Assembly: GCF_002127545.1 (NCBI RefSeq)
Contig: NZ_MUBK01000001.1
Span: 1 to 64,000, forward strand
Direction of reading: 5' to 3'
DNA length: 64,000 nt
Source of the DNA: Xenorhabdus beddingii
GTDB taxonomy: Bacteria > Pseudomonadota > Gammaproteobacteria > Enterobacterales > Enterobacteriaceae
Under the pieces are notes generated by a model. That model was given only the letters and a program-made list of their open reading frames with translations. It was not told the DNA's origin and did no database searches. The position numbers were made by a program, and so were the translations under genes. Each line of letters starts with the position of its first letter. Position 1 is the stretch's first letter. Positions 9,386-19,702 of this stretch are shown piece by piece.

Positions 9386-9811
9386 TTAACTATCAGAATA
9401 TTGGCGCATAAGCTGGTTTAAGTGGCGCCATGCTTCTGGTGAGACACTGTCTGAGGCTACCCATAACCGAATTGGCGGCTGGTGGCTTTCGTTTTCTGCC
9501 CGCCCAAAGGCATGAAGTATGACAATCATTCCATAGCGACTCAACCACGGTGGTTGAGTAATGCTCCACGCGGCTGTTTGCCAGTGCACTTTATTGCCCT
9601 TAAACAACACCAATCTTCCCCGGCACCGACGAATATTTTCCTGACTCCATATCCCACTGATCATGATGATAGCAAGCAAGGGGAGCCAGAAAAAAAGAGT
9701 GTCAGCCGGCCACGGTGCCAATAAAGCCGCGACTGCAACTCCGCTATGTACGCCAATAGAAAACCGGCAGGTCAGGCGGGATATTTTTAATTTACTGTTC
9801 CACAGGACCAC
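9386..9811 (-). CDS. cptA: CptA/YgfX, membrane protein partner of SdhE
   Basis: A 141-residue inner-membrane protein with two hydrophobic helices near residues 20-55 ([13 protein letters not shown] and [14 protein letters not shown]) and a cytoplasmic tail with [14 protein letters not shown] and [13 protein letters not shown]. It matches E. coli YgfX/CptA, described as the toxin of a proposed CptAB pair and as needed for SdhE-linked phenotypes. The likely start is a GTG at 9811, giving a 20-nt overlap with sdhE and therefore translational coupling. Confidence 0.9.
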   Translation of the reverse strand: MVLWNSKLKISRLTCRFSIGVHSGVAVAALLAPWPADTLFFWLPLLAIIMISGIWSQENIRRCRGRLVLFKGNKVHWQTAAWSITQPPWLSRYGMIVILHAFGRAENESHQPPIRLWVASDSVSPEAWRHLNQLMRQYSDS

Positions 9812-10058
9812 GGGCTTGGTTTCTGCTCTGGATCAATTGCACCATCTGGAAAAGATCATCGTCTTCAGGGCGACCATGATTCATGAGCCAGTTGAAAAGA
9901 TCGGGGTCTGGGCATTCCAGTAAGCGAACAAAGATCCGCTTGTCGTCATCATTCAATGAATCGTATTCATATTCAAAAAATGGCATGATGGAAATATCCA
10001 GTTCACGCATTCCACGACGACATGCCCAGTGAATACGCGCCTTGTTATCAATATCCAT
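9792..10058 (-). CDS. sdhE: FAD assembly factor SdhE
   Basis: An 88-residue protein that promotes covalent flavinylation of succinate dehydrogenase SdhA and fumarate reductase FrdA. The conserved RGMRELD motif and [22 protein letters not shown] are all present. It overlaps cptA by 20 nt on the same strand and is divergent from ygfZ, as in E. coli. Confidence 0.96.
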   Translation of the reverse strand: MDIDNKARIHWACRRGMRELDISIMPFFEYEYDSLNDDDKRIFVRLLECPDPDLFNWLMNHGRPEDDDLFQMVQLIQSRNQARGPVEQ

Positions 10059-10292
10059 GTTTAAAAAGCCTCTTTATCATTTTCATCAGACCGGATTATC
10101 AACGATTCCAACCTGTTTTTCATCATCTGCGACGGCTGCATCCCCGAATATATCGACAAGTTGCGAAGCGTATCGCAACAAACCCACCACGAAAGTGTGA
10201 TCAATAAATAACAGGAATAACCCCTTTGCATTGAGCAGCTTCTCTTTTACCATTAGTGTTATTTCTCAGATAGTTTACTAGCAGGAGCTGTT

Positions 10293-11294
10293 ATGGCTTA
10301 CCAAATTCCGTTTTCTGCACCATCTCCATCCTCTTCTGCAACACTCCCTCTGACCTTAATTTCCCTTGATGATTGGGGGATCGTGACTGTCATTGGGGCT
10401 GATGCGGAGAAATATCTGCAAGGCCAAGTGACCGCCGATATCGTCTCCCTGAATAAAAACCAACATGTGTTAACTGCTCATTGTGATGCCAAGGGAAAGA
10501 TGTGGAGTAATCTACGGCTGTTTCGGCGTGGCGAAGGTTTTGCTTATATTGAACGTCGTTCTATATTGGATACGCAATTAACTGAATTGAAAAAGTATGC
10601 CGTGTTCTCGAAAGTCACTTTTACCCAAGATGAAGAAAGCACCTTGTTTGGTGTCGCAGGTACCGGAAGCCGGGAAGCACTGGCAACTCTGTTCCCTGCT
10701 TTGCCGGATGCCGAATCCCCTGTCATTCAACACGAAACGACAACCCTTCTTCATTTATCGCTTCCCACTGAACGTTTCCTTTTAATCACGGACAGTCCCA
10801 CTGCCGCTCAATTAACCGAAACATTGGTCGAAAAATTCCAATCACAGTTACATGACAGTCAGCAATGGCTGGCACTGGAAATTGAAGCCGGTTTTCCTGT
10901 GATTGATGCGGCCAACAGTGCACAATTCATTCCACAAGCGACAAATCTTCAGGCAATCGAAAACAGTATCAGCTTTAAAAAAGGCTGTTACGCCGGTCAG
11001 GAAATGGTGGCTCGGGCTAAATACCGGGGTGCAAATAAGCGAGCCATGTACTGGCTGGCTGGCAGTGCTTCTACTTTGCCTGCCGCGGGTGATGATCTGG
11101 AATGGCAACTGGGTGATAAATGGCGTCGGACAGGTTCGGTGCTGGCGGCGGTCAAACTGGCTGATGATTCAGTTTGGGTGCAAGTTGTCATGAATAATGA
11201 TATGGAGGCAGGCAGTATCTTCCGTATCCGCGAAGATGGAAACCATGCACTTACCATTCAGGTGCTGCCTTACTCATTAGATGAAGAAAAATAA
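10293..11294 (+). CDS. ygfZ: tRNA-modifying/iron-sulfur repair protein YgfZ
   Basis: A 333-residue folate-binding protein of the GcvT/YgfZ family that supports MiaB-dependent tRNA thiomethylation and iron-sulfur cluster repair. The signature KGCYAGQE with its redox-active Cys is present at about residues 230-237, and the N-terminal [16 protein letters not shown] is typical. AGCAGGAG precedes the ATG at 10293. It is divergent from sdhE. Confidence 0.95.
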   Translation: MAYQIPFSAPSPSSSATLPLTLISLDDWGIVTVIGADAEKYLQGQVTADIVSLNKNQHVLTAHCDAKGKMWSNLRLFRRGEGFAYIERRSILDTQLTELKKYAVFSKVTFTQDEESTLFGVAGTGSREALATLFPALPDAESPVIQHETTTLLHLSLPTERFLLITDSPTAAQLTETLVEKFQSQLHDSQQWLALEIEAGFPVIDAANSAQFIPQATNLQAIENSISFKKGCYAGQEMVARAKYRGANKRAMYWLAGSASTLPAAGDDLEWQLGDKWRRTGSVLAAVKLADDSVWVQVVMNNDMEAGSIFRIREDGNHALTIQVLPYSLDEEK

Positions 11295-11309
11295 TTATTG
11301 AGGTTTGAT

Positions 11310-11915
11310 ATGTCATTAGCTGCACCTCCTGTTGATTTCGGCCCGTTTAGCGATGTTATTGCGTTTATCATGGAGCTGGATAAATTAAAATATGTCCATC
11401 GCAAGACAAAGCTACTGAATAATACGCGCCATGAAAACTCCGCTGAACATAGCTGGCATTTTGCAATTGCCGTACTCGGTTTTGCTCCCTATGCCGGGGA
11501 TGTGGATATTAACCGTGTCATGCAAATGGCTCTGATTCATGACATTGTTGAGATCGATGCGGGTGATGTGATTGCGTTCGATCTGGCTGCCCGTGAAGCC
11601 ATTCATGAACTAGAGGTTAAAGCCGCTGATCGTATTTTTGGTTTATTGCCGGCAGCACAGGGAAAATATTTTCTGGAACTTTGGCACGAATACGAAGATT
11701 CCCTCACTCCTGAAGCGCGTTTTGCCAAAACACTCGACAGGATCATGCCCGTATTTATGAATCTGCATAACCAAGGGCAGAGCTGGGTCGAAAATGACAT
11801 TCGCTTTGAACAAGTCTACAAACTGCTCCATTTTGTTGCCGAAAGTTATCCTGAACTCTGGAAATACCTGCTTCCGCAATTGGAAGCAGCGAAGGAAAAA
11901 GGCTGGCTGAGGTAA
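11310..11915 (+). CDS. HD-domain phosphohydrolase (YfbR-like 5'-nucleotidase family)
   Basis: About 201 residues. The metal-binding HD motifs are visible: KLKYVHRKT, HENSAEHSWHFA, ALIHDIVEIDAGD and the distal Asp in FAKTLDRIMPVF. Members of this HD_3 group are dNMP 5'-nucleotidases or related phosphohydrolases, but the substrate cannot be read from sequence. The ATG at 11310 has TTGAGG upstream, only 15 nt after the ygfZ stop, so the two are probably co-transcribed. E. coli does not carry this gene at this place. Confidence 0.85.
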   Translation: MSLAAPPVDFGPFSDVIAFIMELDKLKYVHRKTKLLNNTRHENSAEHSWHFAIAVLGFAPYAGDVDINRVMQMALIHDIVEIDAGDVIAFDLAAREAIHELEVKAADRIFGLLPAAQGKYFLELWHEYEDSLTPEARFAKTLDRIMPVFMNLHNQGQSWVENDIRFEQVYKLLHFVAESYPELWKYLLPQLEAAKEKGWLR

Positions 11916-12135
11916 TTTTTTTCTTTCGATCTGTTTAAATAAGCTGTCAGGTTCAACCAATACGGTATCTGACAGCTTCAAGATATATTTTAAACATATT
12001 CTCTCAAAAAATTTATTCACAATCCCATACTGATTGTTCAACCACATTCATCTTTTGTTTTCTTATAGCCATTATCATCACTCAATAAAAATTAGCGGAT
12101 TATGTGATGATATGGCCGTCAACGTAAGGATTAAC

Positions 12136-12906
12136 TTAATTTAATGGATAGCCATCCAATTCTTCAATGTTATTTCGAAGCCATTCAGTTTTCTCCAAAT
12201 AAGCCGCTGTCAATTTATCCAAGAAAACAAATAAATAATTATTCATTTCACTGTAATCATGGGAACGCAGAATGTCTGGTGTTTGAACAAATTTATATTC
12301 CGCCGCTTCATTAAGATCTTTTTTAGAATGTTTGATAAGCAATTCGACAACATCCTGAGTCAATTCCATATGACACTGGAAACCATAGACGATATCGCTG
12401 TATTCAATTATCTGTCTGGGGCAACCTTCACTAAAAGCGATAATTTTTGCATCTGGTGTTAAACCCGGCATGTCATTATGCCAATGCCCAACTTCGAGCG
12501 TTTCACCAAAATGGGTAAATTTGTCATTTTTTGCCCCTTCTGTCGTTAGGGTAATCGGATATTTCCCGATTTCTTTCTCCGGGCTGTGTTCGAAAGGTGC
12601 GCCCAGCGCTACCCCTGTTAATTGTGCTCCAAGACAAATACCAACAACGGCTTTATTTGAAGCAACAGATTTCACAATCAACTGCTTTTCCGCTTCTGAG
12701 TCAAAATGTGCACATTCAGCGATGGTCGTATCTGGACTTTGCGGTCCTCCCATAACAATCAGAAAATCAAAATCTTCTACGGTGTCTGGTAATTTATCCC
12801 CCTGATAAACTCGTGAAAAGGTGGTCTGATAACCTCTCTTATTAGCCCAATCTTCGTATGCTCCGGGAGCTTCAAAATATTCATGCACAACAAAATGTAC
12901 TCGCAT
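12136..12906 (-). CDS. Class I glutamine amidotransferase-like protein (GMP synthase-like)
   Basis: A 256-residue protein with a stand-alone GATase fold: GGPQSP oxyanion strand, nucleophile Cys91 in GICLGAQL, and His/Glu in GFQCHMELT. It resembles the small GMP-synthase-like amidotransferases (YfeJ type) rather than GuaA, because no synthetase domain follows. The partner or substrate is unknown. It has its own spacer on both sides and convergent orientation with the HD gene. Confidence 0.85.
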   Translation of the reverse strand: MRVHFVVHEYFEAPGAYEDWANKRGYQTTFSRVYQGDKLPDTVEDFDFLIVMGGPQSPDTTIAECAHFDSEAEKQLIVKSVASNKAVVGICLGAQLTGVALGAPFEHSPEKEIGKYPITLTTEGAKNDKFTHFGETLEVGHWHNDMPGLTPDAKIIAFSEGCPRQIIEYSDIVYGFQCHMELTQDVVELLIKHSKKDLNEAAEYKFVQTPDILRSHDYSEMNNYLFVFLDKLTAAYLEKTEWLRNNIEELDGYPLN

Positions 12907-13076
12907 AATTGTATTACCTCAAAAAGGATTGAACGGTATTGTTCAGAGGAATATAACGTTCTAAAACTTGCCTGATATTTTTGGCTAATAGTTAAACCTG
13001 TTTATCATCCAAAGATGAAATTCTAAGTGTTGAATCAGTTCCTGTCTATTGTCTGATCATGGGATACAGTGTAAAA

Positions 13077-13107
13077 AAGCAGTGTAGGAATATTTCCAAC
13101 ACTGCTT
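13077..13107 (-). terminator. Terminator downstream of the DHA2 exporter gene
   Basis: AAGCAGTGT-GGAA and TTCC-ACACTGCTT form a long hairpin that on the minus strand is followed by TTTTTTAC. It lies about 155 nt beyond the exporter stop codon, past the gcvP-like fragment, and would end that transcript. Confidence 0.75.
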
Positions 13108-13141
13108 CGGTTGAATCTCGTTAATTTATCTATTATTAACG

Positions 13142-13182
13142 TCAGTCGGTGCACAGAACAATGTAAATGGCGATCACCGTAA
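13142..13182 (-). pseudogene. Decayed duplicate of the gcvP 3' end
   Basis: On the minus strand this stretch matches the coding sequence for the last residues of GcvP (intact copy at 16295-16336): about 35 of 42 aligned positions agree, with one single-base deletion. The encoded remnant reads GYGDRHLHCS before the frame breaks, against [10 protein letters not shown] in GcvP. The rest of the spacer 12907-13262 holds the terminator described separately and AT-rich sequence without a gene. The alignment was done by eye. Confidence 0.65.
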
Positions 13183-13262
13183 CCCAATCAAAAAACACCC
13201 ACAAATACAATAAATTTTATTTTATGCAAAATTTTCATTTCATAATGATGATTTTATTAAAA

Positions 13263-14804
13263 TTAACTTTCATTTATAACTTTGCGCTTCAATATCCTAG
13301 ATCTTCTTAAAAGAGACCAGACGATCACGGCTATAATTCCAGTCAATCCCGTGGTTAACCAACTCGTTATATTAATGGCATTAGTGAAAGACACCGCTGC
13401 TGCATCCACTAATATCTGACCTTCAATGCTTGTCAGTGAATGAGCAACTGAATGAGCACCAGCCAATGTCTCCACTGCCAATCTGGCTTGTTCCTGAGAA
13501 ATCTCATCAGGCAGCTTCAGATTCAAACGATAAAAAGCAGTTACTGAGCCACCAATAACGGTTGTTCCAAGTACAACACCAACCTCATATGCTGTTTCGC
13601 TGATTGATGAAGCTGCACCGGCCTTGGAAGGCGGAACAGACGAAAGTATCAAATCATTGGAAACAGAGGCAATCGCACCCACTCCTATATTCAGTAAGGT
13701 AAAAGCGATAACGATTGAGGTCAGATCACTGCCTATACAGGCGATCAAGAAAAATGCCGAACCGGCCAAAACAAGTAAAAAGGGCATAAGCCAATATACG
13801 GATACTCTCTGAGCAACAGGGACTATTGCCATTCCAACAACAATGGCCATGACTTGACCAGGCACCAATGCAAGGCTGGCTGACAGAGGTTTCATACCTA
13901 GCACGATTTGCAGGAACTGAGTGGCAAAAAAGACAAAACCGACCAACAGCCCCAAACTCACTAAGTTTACGATAACTGAACCGGCAAATATGCTATTGCG
14001 GAATAGGGAAATGTCCATCAGCGGTACTGCTAATTTCTGCTGCCGACGTATAAACCCTCTCCCGCTAACCAAGCCGATAGCGAGTGCAGCAACGACATAG
14101 AGGTCAGCGCCATCACTGGCTATATGCTTAATTGCATAGACAATACCTGCCATTGCGATAATTGATAATAAGGCACTATAACCATCGATAAACCTTGTCT
14201 GCTTTTTGTCAGACACAGGTAATAAAATGGGGCCAAAAATCAATAAGGGCACCAGTACTGGTACAGCCAGTAAAAAAATGGCATTCCAGTCAAAATATTG
14301 CAGCAGCACACCGCCAATCACCGGTCCCAAGGCCGAACCAACGGTAAGTGTTGTTGCCCAAATAGCAACAGCAATACGACGTTGCTCTCGATCTTCAAAA
14401 AGGCAGCTAATCAAGGCCAGCGTCGATGGCATCAGCATCGCACCAAAAAAACCCAATGCAGCTCGCCCAATAATCAACTGTTCTGACGATAGGGATAATG
14501 AGGTTAAAACTGAAACAACGGAAAATCCCAGTGATCCCAATAGCAATAACACACGATGGCCTACACGATCCCCAATACTGCCCATAGAAACCAGTAATCC
14601 GGCCAACACCAAAGAATAAGCATCGATTATCCATAATTGTTGATTTGCACTCGGCTCCAAAGCCCCGGCTATTTTTGGCAACGCAAATCCCAAAATAGTA
14701 TTGTCCACAGTGACTAATAAAACAGGCAACATTAATATCAACAATCCAAACCAATTACGCAATCCGGCTCGTTTATTCGAATTTACGCCTTTGTTCAATG
14801 ACAT
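13263..14804 (-). CDS. DHA2-family (14-helix) MFS drug exporter, SmvA/QacA-like
   Basis: A 513-residue inner-membrane protein with many hydrophobic segments starting at GLLILMLPVLLVTVDNTILGFALP. The family motifs are present: motif D1 (VDNTILGFALPKIAG), motif A (GSIGDRVGHRVLLLLG) and motif C-like GSALGPVIGGVLLQ. The nearest relatives I know are SmvA, QacA and EmrB-type proton-driven exporters of cationic biocides, dyes and toxic compounds. No adaptor gene is adjacent, so it probably works alone. It may belong to an islet with the ClpP-like gene, since a gcvP fragment bounds it. Confidence 0.9.
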   Translation of the reverse strand: MSLNKGVNSNKRAGLRNWFGLLILMLPVLLVTVDNTILGFALPKIAGALEPSANQQLWIIDAYSLVLAGLLVSMGSIGDRVGHRVLLLLGSLGFSVVSVLTSLSLSSEQLIIGRAALGFFGAMLMPSTLALISCLFEDREQRRIAVAIWATTLTVGSALGPVIGGVLLQYFDWNAIFLLAVPVLVPLLIFGPILLPVSDKKQTRFIDGYSALLSIIAMAGIVYAIKHIASDGADLYVVAALAIGLVSGRGFIRRQQKLAVPLMDISLFRNSIFAGSVIVNLVSLGLLVGFVFFATQFLQIVLGMKPLSASLALVPGQVMAIVVGMAIVPVAQRVSVYWLMPFLLVLAGSAFFLIACIGSDLTSIVIAFTLLNIGVGAIASVSNDLILSSVPPSKAGAASSISETAYEVGVVLGTTVIGGSVTAFYRLNLKLPDEISQEQARLAVETLAGAHSVAHSLTSIEGQILVDAAAVSFTNAINITSWLTTGLTGIIAVIVWSLLRRSRILKRKVINES

Positions 14805-15577
14805 TATCTGAATCCCTTTTATCTTAATTTAAGCATATAAAAATGCGCGGAAGATTAACGGCATACCAATAAAGTTTTGCTTTATTTTTTACAGTAATAT
14901 GAAGTTATTTGAAGAAACCGGTAATTATGAGATCACTAAACAATCATCATGTGTCATTAATAAATGACACTGAAAATTATGTTTATGATTAAAGAGGGAG
15001 CTAACTATAGAAATAATAAAACGCTGTCCAAACAGGCATACTGGTGGAAGTGGTTTGAGATAAAAATGTCTGTGAGATTTGAAGCATCGTCATAGTGAAA
15101 ATATCCAAAATAGTTATCTTACTTTACTGCTTTCTCGCTACGGGTTTAAGGGTGTTTTATGACCCGCCGATCACATTTTCATCACTAATGATATTGCAAT
15201 ATTAAAAATAATCAATTAAATTTATCTTGCCATCAAGATACTCTGCAATTTTACCGAATAACATCATATTTAGCGTCTGCTTTGTTAGGCTTTTGATTTT
15301 CCCATAGAACCCATTAATCCTCTACTCCCGCCACGTTAACTATTTGAATAAAATCAATAAGTACAAATGACATTTAAATTAACCCTTGCTGCCTAATTTA
15401 TTGATATGGATTAAAATATGAAAATAATCAAATACCTTTTCATAAAGGTAACACACTGAAATTCCTGACACTTTCTTATTCCCCGTAGAGCCATGAGTAA
15501 GGAAGTGTCCTACCCTTTTGAAATATCATTTATATACTCGAATTTATCTTTAAATCAGAACAAAGGAGTCACGGGCT
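14805..15577. other. 773-bp AT-rich spacer between exporter and ClpP-like genes
   Basis: Apart from the palindrome at 14951-14970 and the divergent promoters that must lie here, I see no gene with a credible ribosome binding site. A weak stem, CGGGT/ACCCG, lies near 15141-15166. The low GC content relative to the flanking gcv genes suggests acquired DNA. Confidence 0.5.
14951..14970. promoter_or_regulatory. Operator-like palindrome upstream of the exporter gene
   Basis: GTGTCATT (14951-14958) and AATGACAC (14963-14970) are perfect 8-bp inverted arms with a 4-nt centre, about 147 nt upstream of the exporter start. The form is typical of TetR-type operators. In Klebsiella smvA is repressed by a divergent TetR gene, smvR, which is absent here. 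The assignment is inference. Confidence 0.4.
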
Positions 15578-16192
15578 ATGTTGCTACCGATTCAGAAAGA
15601 TGATGAAGAAAAAAAGGAACCTGATGAGATGAGCTCCTCTTCCTTACTTATTCAACAAAAAATGCTGGACCATCGTTCCATTATTATTTCAGGTGAAATC
15701 AATCAAACATTGACAGAAAAAGTCGTTTCTCAGCTCCTGTTGTTACAAGGCATCAGCGATGCTCCGATAAAAATATATATCAACAGTCAAGGGGGGCATG
15801 TTGAAGCTGCTGATACTATTCATGATATGATTAAGTTTATCAAACCCGAAGTACATATTATCGGTACAGGTTGGGTTGCCAGTGCAGGGATTACTATTTT
15901 TCTCGCCGCAAAAAAAGAACACCGTTATGCTCTCCCCAATACTCGTTTCATGATCCATCAACCACTCGGCGGAGTCCGGGGTCCGGCGACTGATATCGAG
16001 ATTGAAGCGAAAGAAATTGTCAGGATGCTGGATCGTGTTAATCAATTAATTGCGGATGCCACTGGACAGCCAATAGAAAAAGTGAAACAAGATACTGACC
16101 GCAACTACTGGATGAATCCAAAGGAAGCCATTGATTATGGTATTGTAGGTCAAATAGTCTCCAAATACGAAGAGTTGGATCTGGATAAATAG
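15578..16192 (+). CDS. Orphan ClpP-family protease paralogue with Ser-His-Asn triad
   Basis: A 204-residue protein aligned end to end with ClpP. Catalytic Ser102 (GWVASAGIT) and His127 (FMIHQPLGG) are present with the same 25-residue spacing as Ser97 and His122 of E. coli ClpP. The third residue, 49 further on, is Asn176 (DTDRNYWM) where E. coli has Asp171. The same Asp-to-Asn change is known in Listeria ClpP1, which is weakly active alone. The N-terminus is a charged stretch (KDDEEKKEPDE) rather than a normal propeptide. AAAGGAG precedes the ATG. No ClpA/ClpX gene is adjacent; this is not the tig-clpP-clpX locus. Confidence 0.9.
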   Translation: MLLPIQKDDEEKKEPDEMSSSSLLIQQKMLDHRSIIISGEINQTLTEKVVSQLLLLQGISDAPIKIYINSQGGHVEAADTIHDMIKFIKPEVHIIGTGWVASAGITIFLAAKKEHRYALPNTRFMIHQPLGGVRGPATDIEIEAKEIVRMLDRVNQLIADATGQPIEKVKQDTDRNYWMNPKEAIDYGIVGQIVSKYEELDLDK

Positions 16193-16228
16193 AAATCTGG
16201 GCCAATAGAAAAATGAAATGTCGTCGAG

Positions 16229-16258
16229 GGTATTCCCGTCCTACTGGACGGGGATACC
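16229..16258 (+). terminator. Hairpin between the ClpP-like gene and gcvP
   Basis: GGTATTCCCGTCC (16229-16241) and GGACGGGGATACC (16246-16258) form a 13-bp stem with one mismatch and a 4-nt loop. It lies 36 nt after the ClpP-like stop and 24 nt from the gcvP stop on the other strand. There is no clear T-run on either side, so its strength as a terminator is uncertain. Confidence 0.6.
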
Positions 16259-16281
16259 ACAGCGTACTGCATTAATCGTCA

Positions 16282-19158
16282 TTAACGATAATCATCAATC
16301 GGCGCACAAGAACAATGTAAGTTGCGGTCACCATAAACATCATCAAGGCGTTTAACTGTCGGCCAGTATTTATTGGCTTTGGTTTCCTCGGTTGGGAAAA
16401 CAGCAACTTCACGGCTGTATGCGTGATCCCATTCAGCAATGAGTTCGCTCTGAACGTGTGGAGCATTAACCAATGGGTTATCTTCCAAAGGCCATTCCCC
16501 TTTTGCCACTTTGTTGATTTCTTCCCGAATCGCCAGCATTGCGTCAATGAAACGATCGATTTCCACTTTGCTTTCTGATTCCGTTGGTTCAACCATCAGG
16601 GTTCCCGCAACGGGGAATGACATGGTGGGTGCATGGAAACCATAGTCAATCAGACGCTTGGCAATATCCATTTCACTGATACCAAACTCTTCTTTCAATG
16701 GGCGTATGTCCAGAATACATTCGTGGGCAACGTAACCATCGCGTCCGGTATACAGGATCTCATAAGCGCCTTTCAGACGAGCAGCGATGTAGTTCGCATT
16801 CAGGATTGCGACCTGGCTGGCCTGTTTCAGCCCTTTTGCTCCCATCATGCGGATATACATCCAACTAATGGGTAAAATGGAAGCACTGCCAAATGGGGCT
16901 GCGGATACCGCTCCCAGTGTCGTCACACCATCCATTTCGACCACTGAATGGCCGGGCAAAAATGGGGCCAGGTGTTTTTTCACTCCAATCGGCCCCACGC
17001 CAGGACCACCACCGCCATGTGGAATACAGAAAGTTTTATGCAGGTTCAGGTGTGAAACGTCGGCACCGATAAAGCCCGGTGTCGTGATACCCACTTGGGC
17101 ATTCATGTTCGCCCCATCAAGGTAAACCTGCCCGCCGTTTTGATGGATAATGTCACAAATTTCACGGATGGTTTCTTCATAAACGCCGTGAGTCGATGGG
17201 TAAGTCACCATGATACACGCAAGGTCGTCACGATGTTTTTCTGCTTTTTCACGTAAGTCGCCCAGATCAATGTTGCCTTCTTTGTCACAGTTCACGACAA
17301 CAACCGTCATGCCCGCCATCTGTGCAGAAGCCGGGTTGGTGCCGTGGGCTGAACTGGGTATCAGGCAAATATGGCGATGTTGTTCACCGCGACTGGCGTA
17401 ATAGCGGCGAATTGCCAATAGACCCGCATATTCCCCTTGTGCCCCTGAGTTTGGCTGCATACAAAAGACATCATAGCCGGTCAACAGTACCAACCAATGG
17501 GAAAGTTGACCGATCAACTGCTGATAGCCTTGTGCCTGCTCGGGTGGGCAGAATGGGTGCATATCCGTAAATTCAGGCCAGGTTATCGGCGTAATTTCCG
17601 CTGCCGCATTCAGTTTCATGGTGCACGATCCCAGCGGGATCATGGCCTGATTCAGCGCCAAATCTTTACGTTCCAGACTGTGCATGTAACGCATCATGTC
17701 AGTTTCGCTATGATAGCGACGGAAGTTGTCGTGTGTCAGAATTTCATCATTACGCAGCATGGCGACAGGGATGGATTGACTATTGCCCGCGCTTTCCCTG
17801 TCCAGCGTTTCGATATCCAATACCGCATCAGAACCCGTCAACACCTGGAATAAAACGGCCAGATCATCGCGGCTGGTTTTTTCACTCAATGACACGCCAA
17901 CGGCACCGAAAATATCGCTACGCAGGTTAACTTGCGCTTTCTCCGCTCTTGCCAATACGTGTGCTTTATCCGCCACTTCAACCGTCAAGGTATCAAACCA
18001 TGTCTTATGACGCAGTGTGATACCCGCTTGTTGCAGACCCGCAGCCAGAATATCAGTCAATCGGTGAATACGGTGAGCGATGCGCTTCAAGCCCTCTGCA
18101 CCGTGGTAAACCGCGTACATGCCCGCGATATTTGCCAGCAAGACCTGCGAGGTACAGATATTTGAGTTCGCTTTTTCACGGCGGATATGCTGCTCACGCG
18201 TTTGCATTGCCATACGCAATGCCCTATTACCGGCTGCGTCACGAGAAACGCCGATAATCCGCCCCGGCATGGAACGCTTGAATTCATCGCGGCAGGCAAA
18301 GAAGGCGGCATGAGGGCCACCATATCCCATCGGTACACCAAAACGCTGCGCAGAGCCAAATACCATGTCAGCCCCTTGTTTACCCGGTGCGGTCAGCATA
18401 ACCAGGGCCATAAAATCCGCAGCAACGCTAACAACGATTTTACGTTCTTTCAGCTTGACGATTAAATCACGGTAATCGTGAACTTCGCCCGTAGTGCCAA
18501 CCTGTTGCAGCAGGACACCAAAGACGCCTTCCAGTTCCAGCGCTTTTTCTGCTTTATCAACAATGACTTCAAATCCAAATGTTTCGGCACGGGTAAGTAC
18601 AACATCCAATGTCTGTGGATGAATGTCATCTGCCACAAAGAAACGTTCAGCGCCTTTCAGCTTGCTGATCCGTTTTGCCATGGACATGGCTTCCGCCGCT
18701 GCCGTTGCTTCATCCAATAGAGAAGCAGAAGCAAGATCCAAGCCTGTCAGATCAATCGTTACCTGCTGGAAGTTGAGCAGTGCTTCTAGCCGACCTTGAG
18801 AAACTTCCGGCTGATAGGGGGTGTATGCCGTGTACCAACCCGGGTTTTCCAACAAATTGCGCAGAATAACGGGGGGAAGTATTGACGGTGCGTATCCCAT
18901 ACCAATATAAGATTGATAACGCTGGTTCTGGCCCGCCATCGCTTTTAATTCGGCCAGTGCCTGTTGTTCTGTCGCACCGTCACCGACTGCGGGGGGTTCT
19001 GGCAATGCGATATCACGGGGAACGATTTTACCTGTCAGATCGTCAAGAGAATTTGCGCCCACGGTCGCCAACATTTCTATTTGCTGTTCAGCAGAAGAAC
19101 CAATGTGGCGACGAATGAATTCACCTTGATTTTCAAGTTGGATTAATGTCTGGGTCAT
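16282..19158 (-). CDS. gcvP: Glycine dehydrogenase (decarboxylating), P-protein
   Basis: A 958-residue PLP enzyme of the glycine cleavage system that decarboxylates glycine and passes the aminomethyl group to lipoyl-GcvH. The PLP lysine is in [19 protein letters not shown] (second half); the N-terminal half keeps [11 protein letters not shown]. The start [14 protein letters not shown] at 19158 matches E. coli; an upstream extension to 19239 is not conserved. It is the last gene of gcvT-gcvH-gcvP. Its 3' end is partly duplicated at 13142-13182. Confidence 0.97.
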   Translation of the reverse strand: MTQTLIQLENQGEFIRRHIGSSAEQQIEMLATVGANSLDDLTGKIVPRDIALPEPPAVGDGATEQQALAELKAMAGQNQRYQSYIGMGYAPSILPPVILRNLLENPGWYTAYTPYQPEVSQGRLEALLNFQQVTIDLTGLDLASASLLDEATAAAEAMSMAKRISKLKGAERFFVADDIHPQTLDVVLTRAETFGFEVIVDKAEKALELEGVFGVLLQQVGTTGEVHDYRDLIVKLKERKIVVSVAADFMALVMLTAPGKQGADMVFGSAQRFGVPMGYGGPHAAFFACRDEFKRSMPGRIIGVSRDAAGNRALRMAMQTREQHIRREKANSNICTSQVLLANIAGMYAVYHGAEGLKRIAHRIHRLTDILAAGLQQAGITLRHKTWFDTLTVEVADKAHVLARAEKAQVNLRSDIFGAVGVSLSEKTSRDDLAVLFQVLTGSDAVLDIETLDRESAGNSQSIPVAMLRNDEILTHDNFRRYHSETDMMRYMHSLERKDLALNQAMIPLGSCTMKLNAAAEITPITWPEFTDMHPFCPPEQAQGYQQLIGQLSHWLVLLTGYDVFCMQPNSGAQGEYAGLLAIRRYYASRGEQHRHICLIPSSAHGTNPASAQMAGMTVVVVNCDKEGNIDLGDLREKAEKHRDDLACIMVTYPSTHGVYEETIREICDIIHQNGGQVYLDGANMNAQVGITTPGFIGADVSHLNLHKTFCIPHGGGGPGVGPIGVKKHLAPFLPGHSVVEMDGVTTLGAVSAAPFGSASILPISWMYIRMMGAKGLKQASQVAILNANYIAARLKGAYEILYTGRDGYVAHECILDIRPLKEEFGISEMDIAKRLIDYGFHAPTMSFPVAGTLMVEPTESESKVEIDRFIDAMLAIREEINKVAKGEWPLEDNPLVNAPHVQSELIAEWDHAYSREVAVFPTEETKANKYWPTVKRLDDVYGDRNLHCSCAPIDDYR

Positions 19159-19241
19159 TGATGATAATTTCCTGAAACTCGCTAAAAACGGCACACATAA
19201 AAACGCCCCATTCACAGCGTGATATGGGGCGGTCAACATAA

Positions 19242-19634
19242 TTATTCGTCTTCTTCCAAGAGTGACTGGTAGCCTTCAGCATCGAGCAGATTGGCAAGTT
19301 CCTTCTCATCAGTCACTTTGAGGCGGAACAGCCAACCTTCGTGATACGGCTTACTATTCACTAATTCGGGAGAGTCTCCCAACTCGGGGTTAACCGCGAT
19401 AATTTCACCACTCAAGGGCGCGTAGATATCAGAAGCCGCCTTGACGGATTCGACAACTGCACAATCATCACCACTGTTTACCGCTGTGCCGATTTCAGGC
19501 AAATCAACGAATACCATATCACCCAATAGTTGTTGAGCATGTTCGGTAATACCTACTGTGTATTCACCATTGCCTTCCGAACGAACCCATTCATGTGATT
19601 CTGTATATTTCAATTCTGCTGGTACATGACTCAT
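19242..19634 (-). CDS. gcvH: Glycine cleavage system H protein
   Basis: A 130-residue lipoyl carrier that shuttles the aminomethyl group between P, T and L proteins. The lipoylated lysine is in [18 protein letters not shown] start at the ATG at 19634 ([17 protein letters not shown]) because AGGAG is 9 nt upstream; an ATG at 19643 would touch the ribosome binding site. Length matches E. coli GcvH. Confidence 0.96.
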   Translation of the reverse strand: MSHVPAELKYTESHEWVRSEGNGEYTVGITEHAQQLLGDMVFVDLPEIGTAVNSGDDCAVVESVKAASDIYAPLSGEIIAVNPELGDSPELVNSKPYHEGWLFRLKVTDEKELANLLDAEGYQSLLEEDE

Positions 19635-19702
19635 CGCTGCCATCTCCTTGTTTCTTATTGATTAATAAAAAATCAAAACAATCAAAATATTACAATCGAA
19701 AA

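Noticed and set aside
15518..15538. TTGAAA and TATACT as a promoter for the ClpP-like gene
   Set aside because: The spacing between them is only 9 nt, too short for a sigma-70 or sigma-32 promoter.
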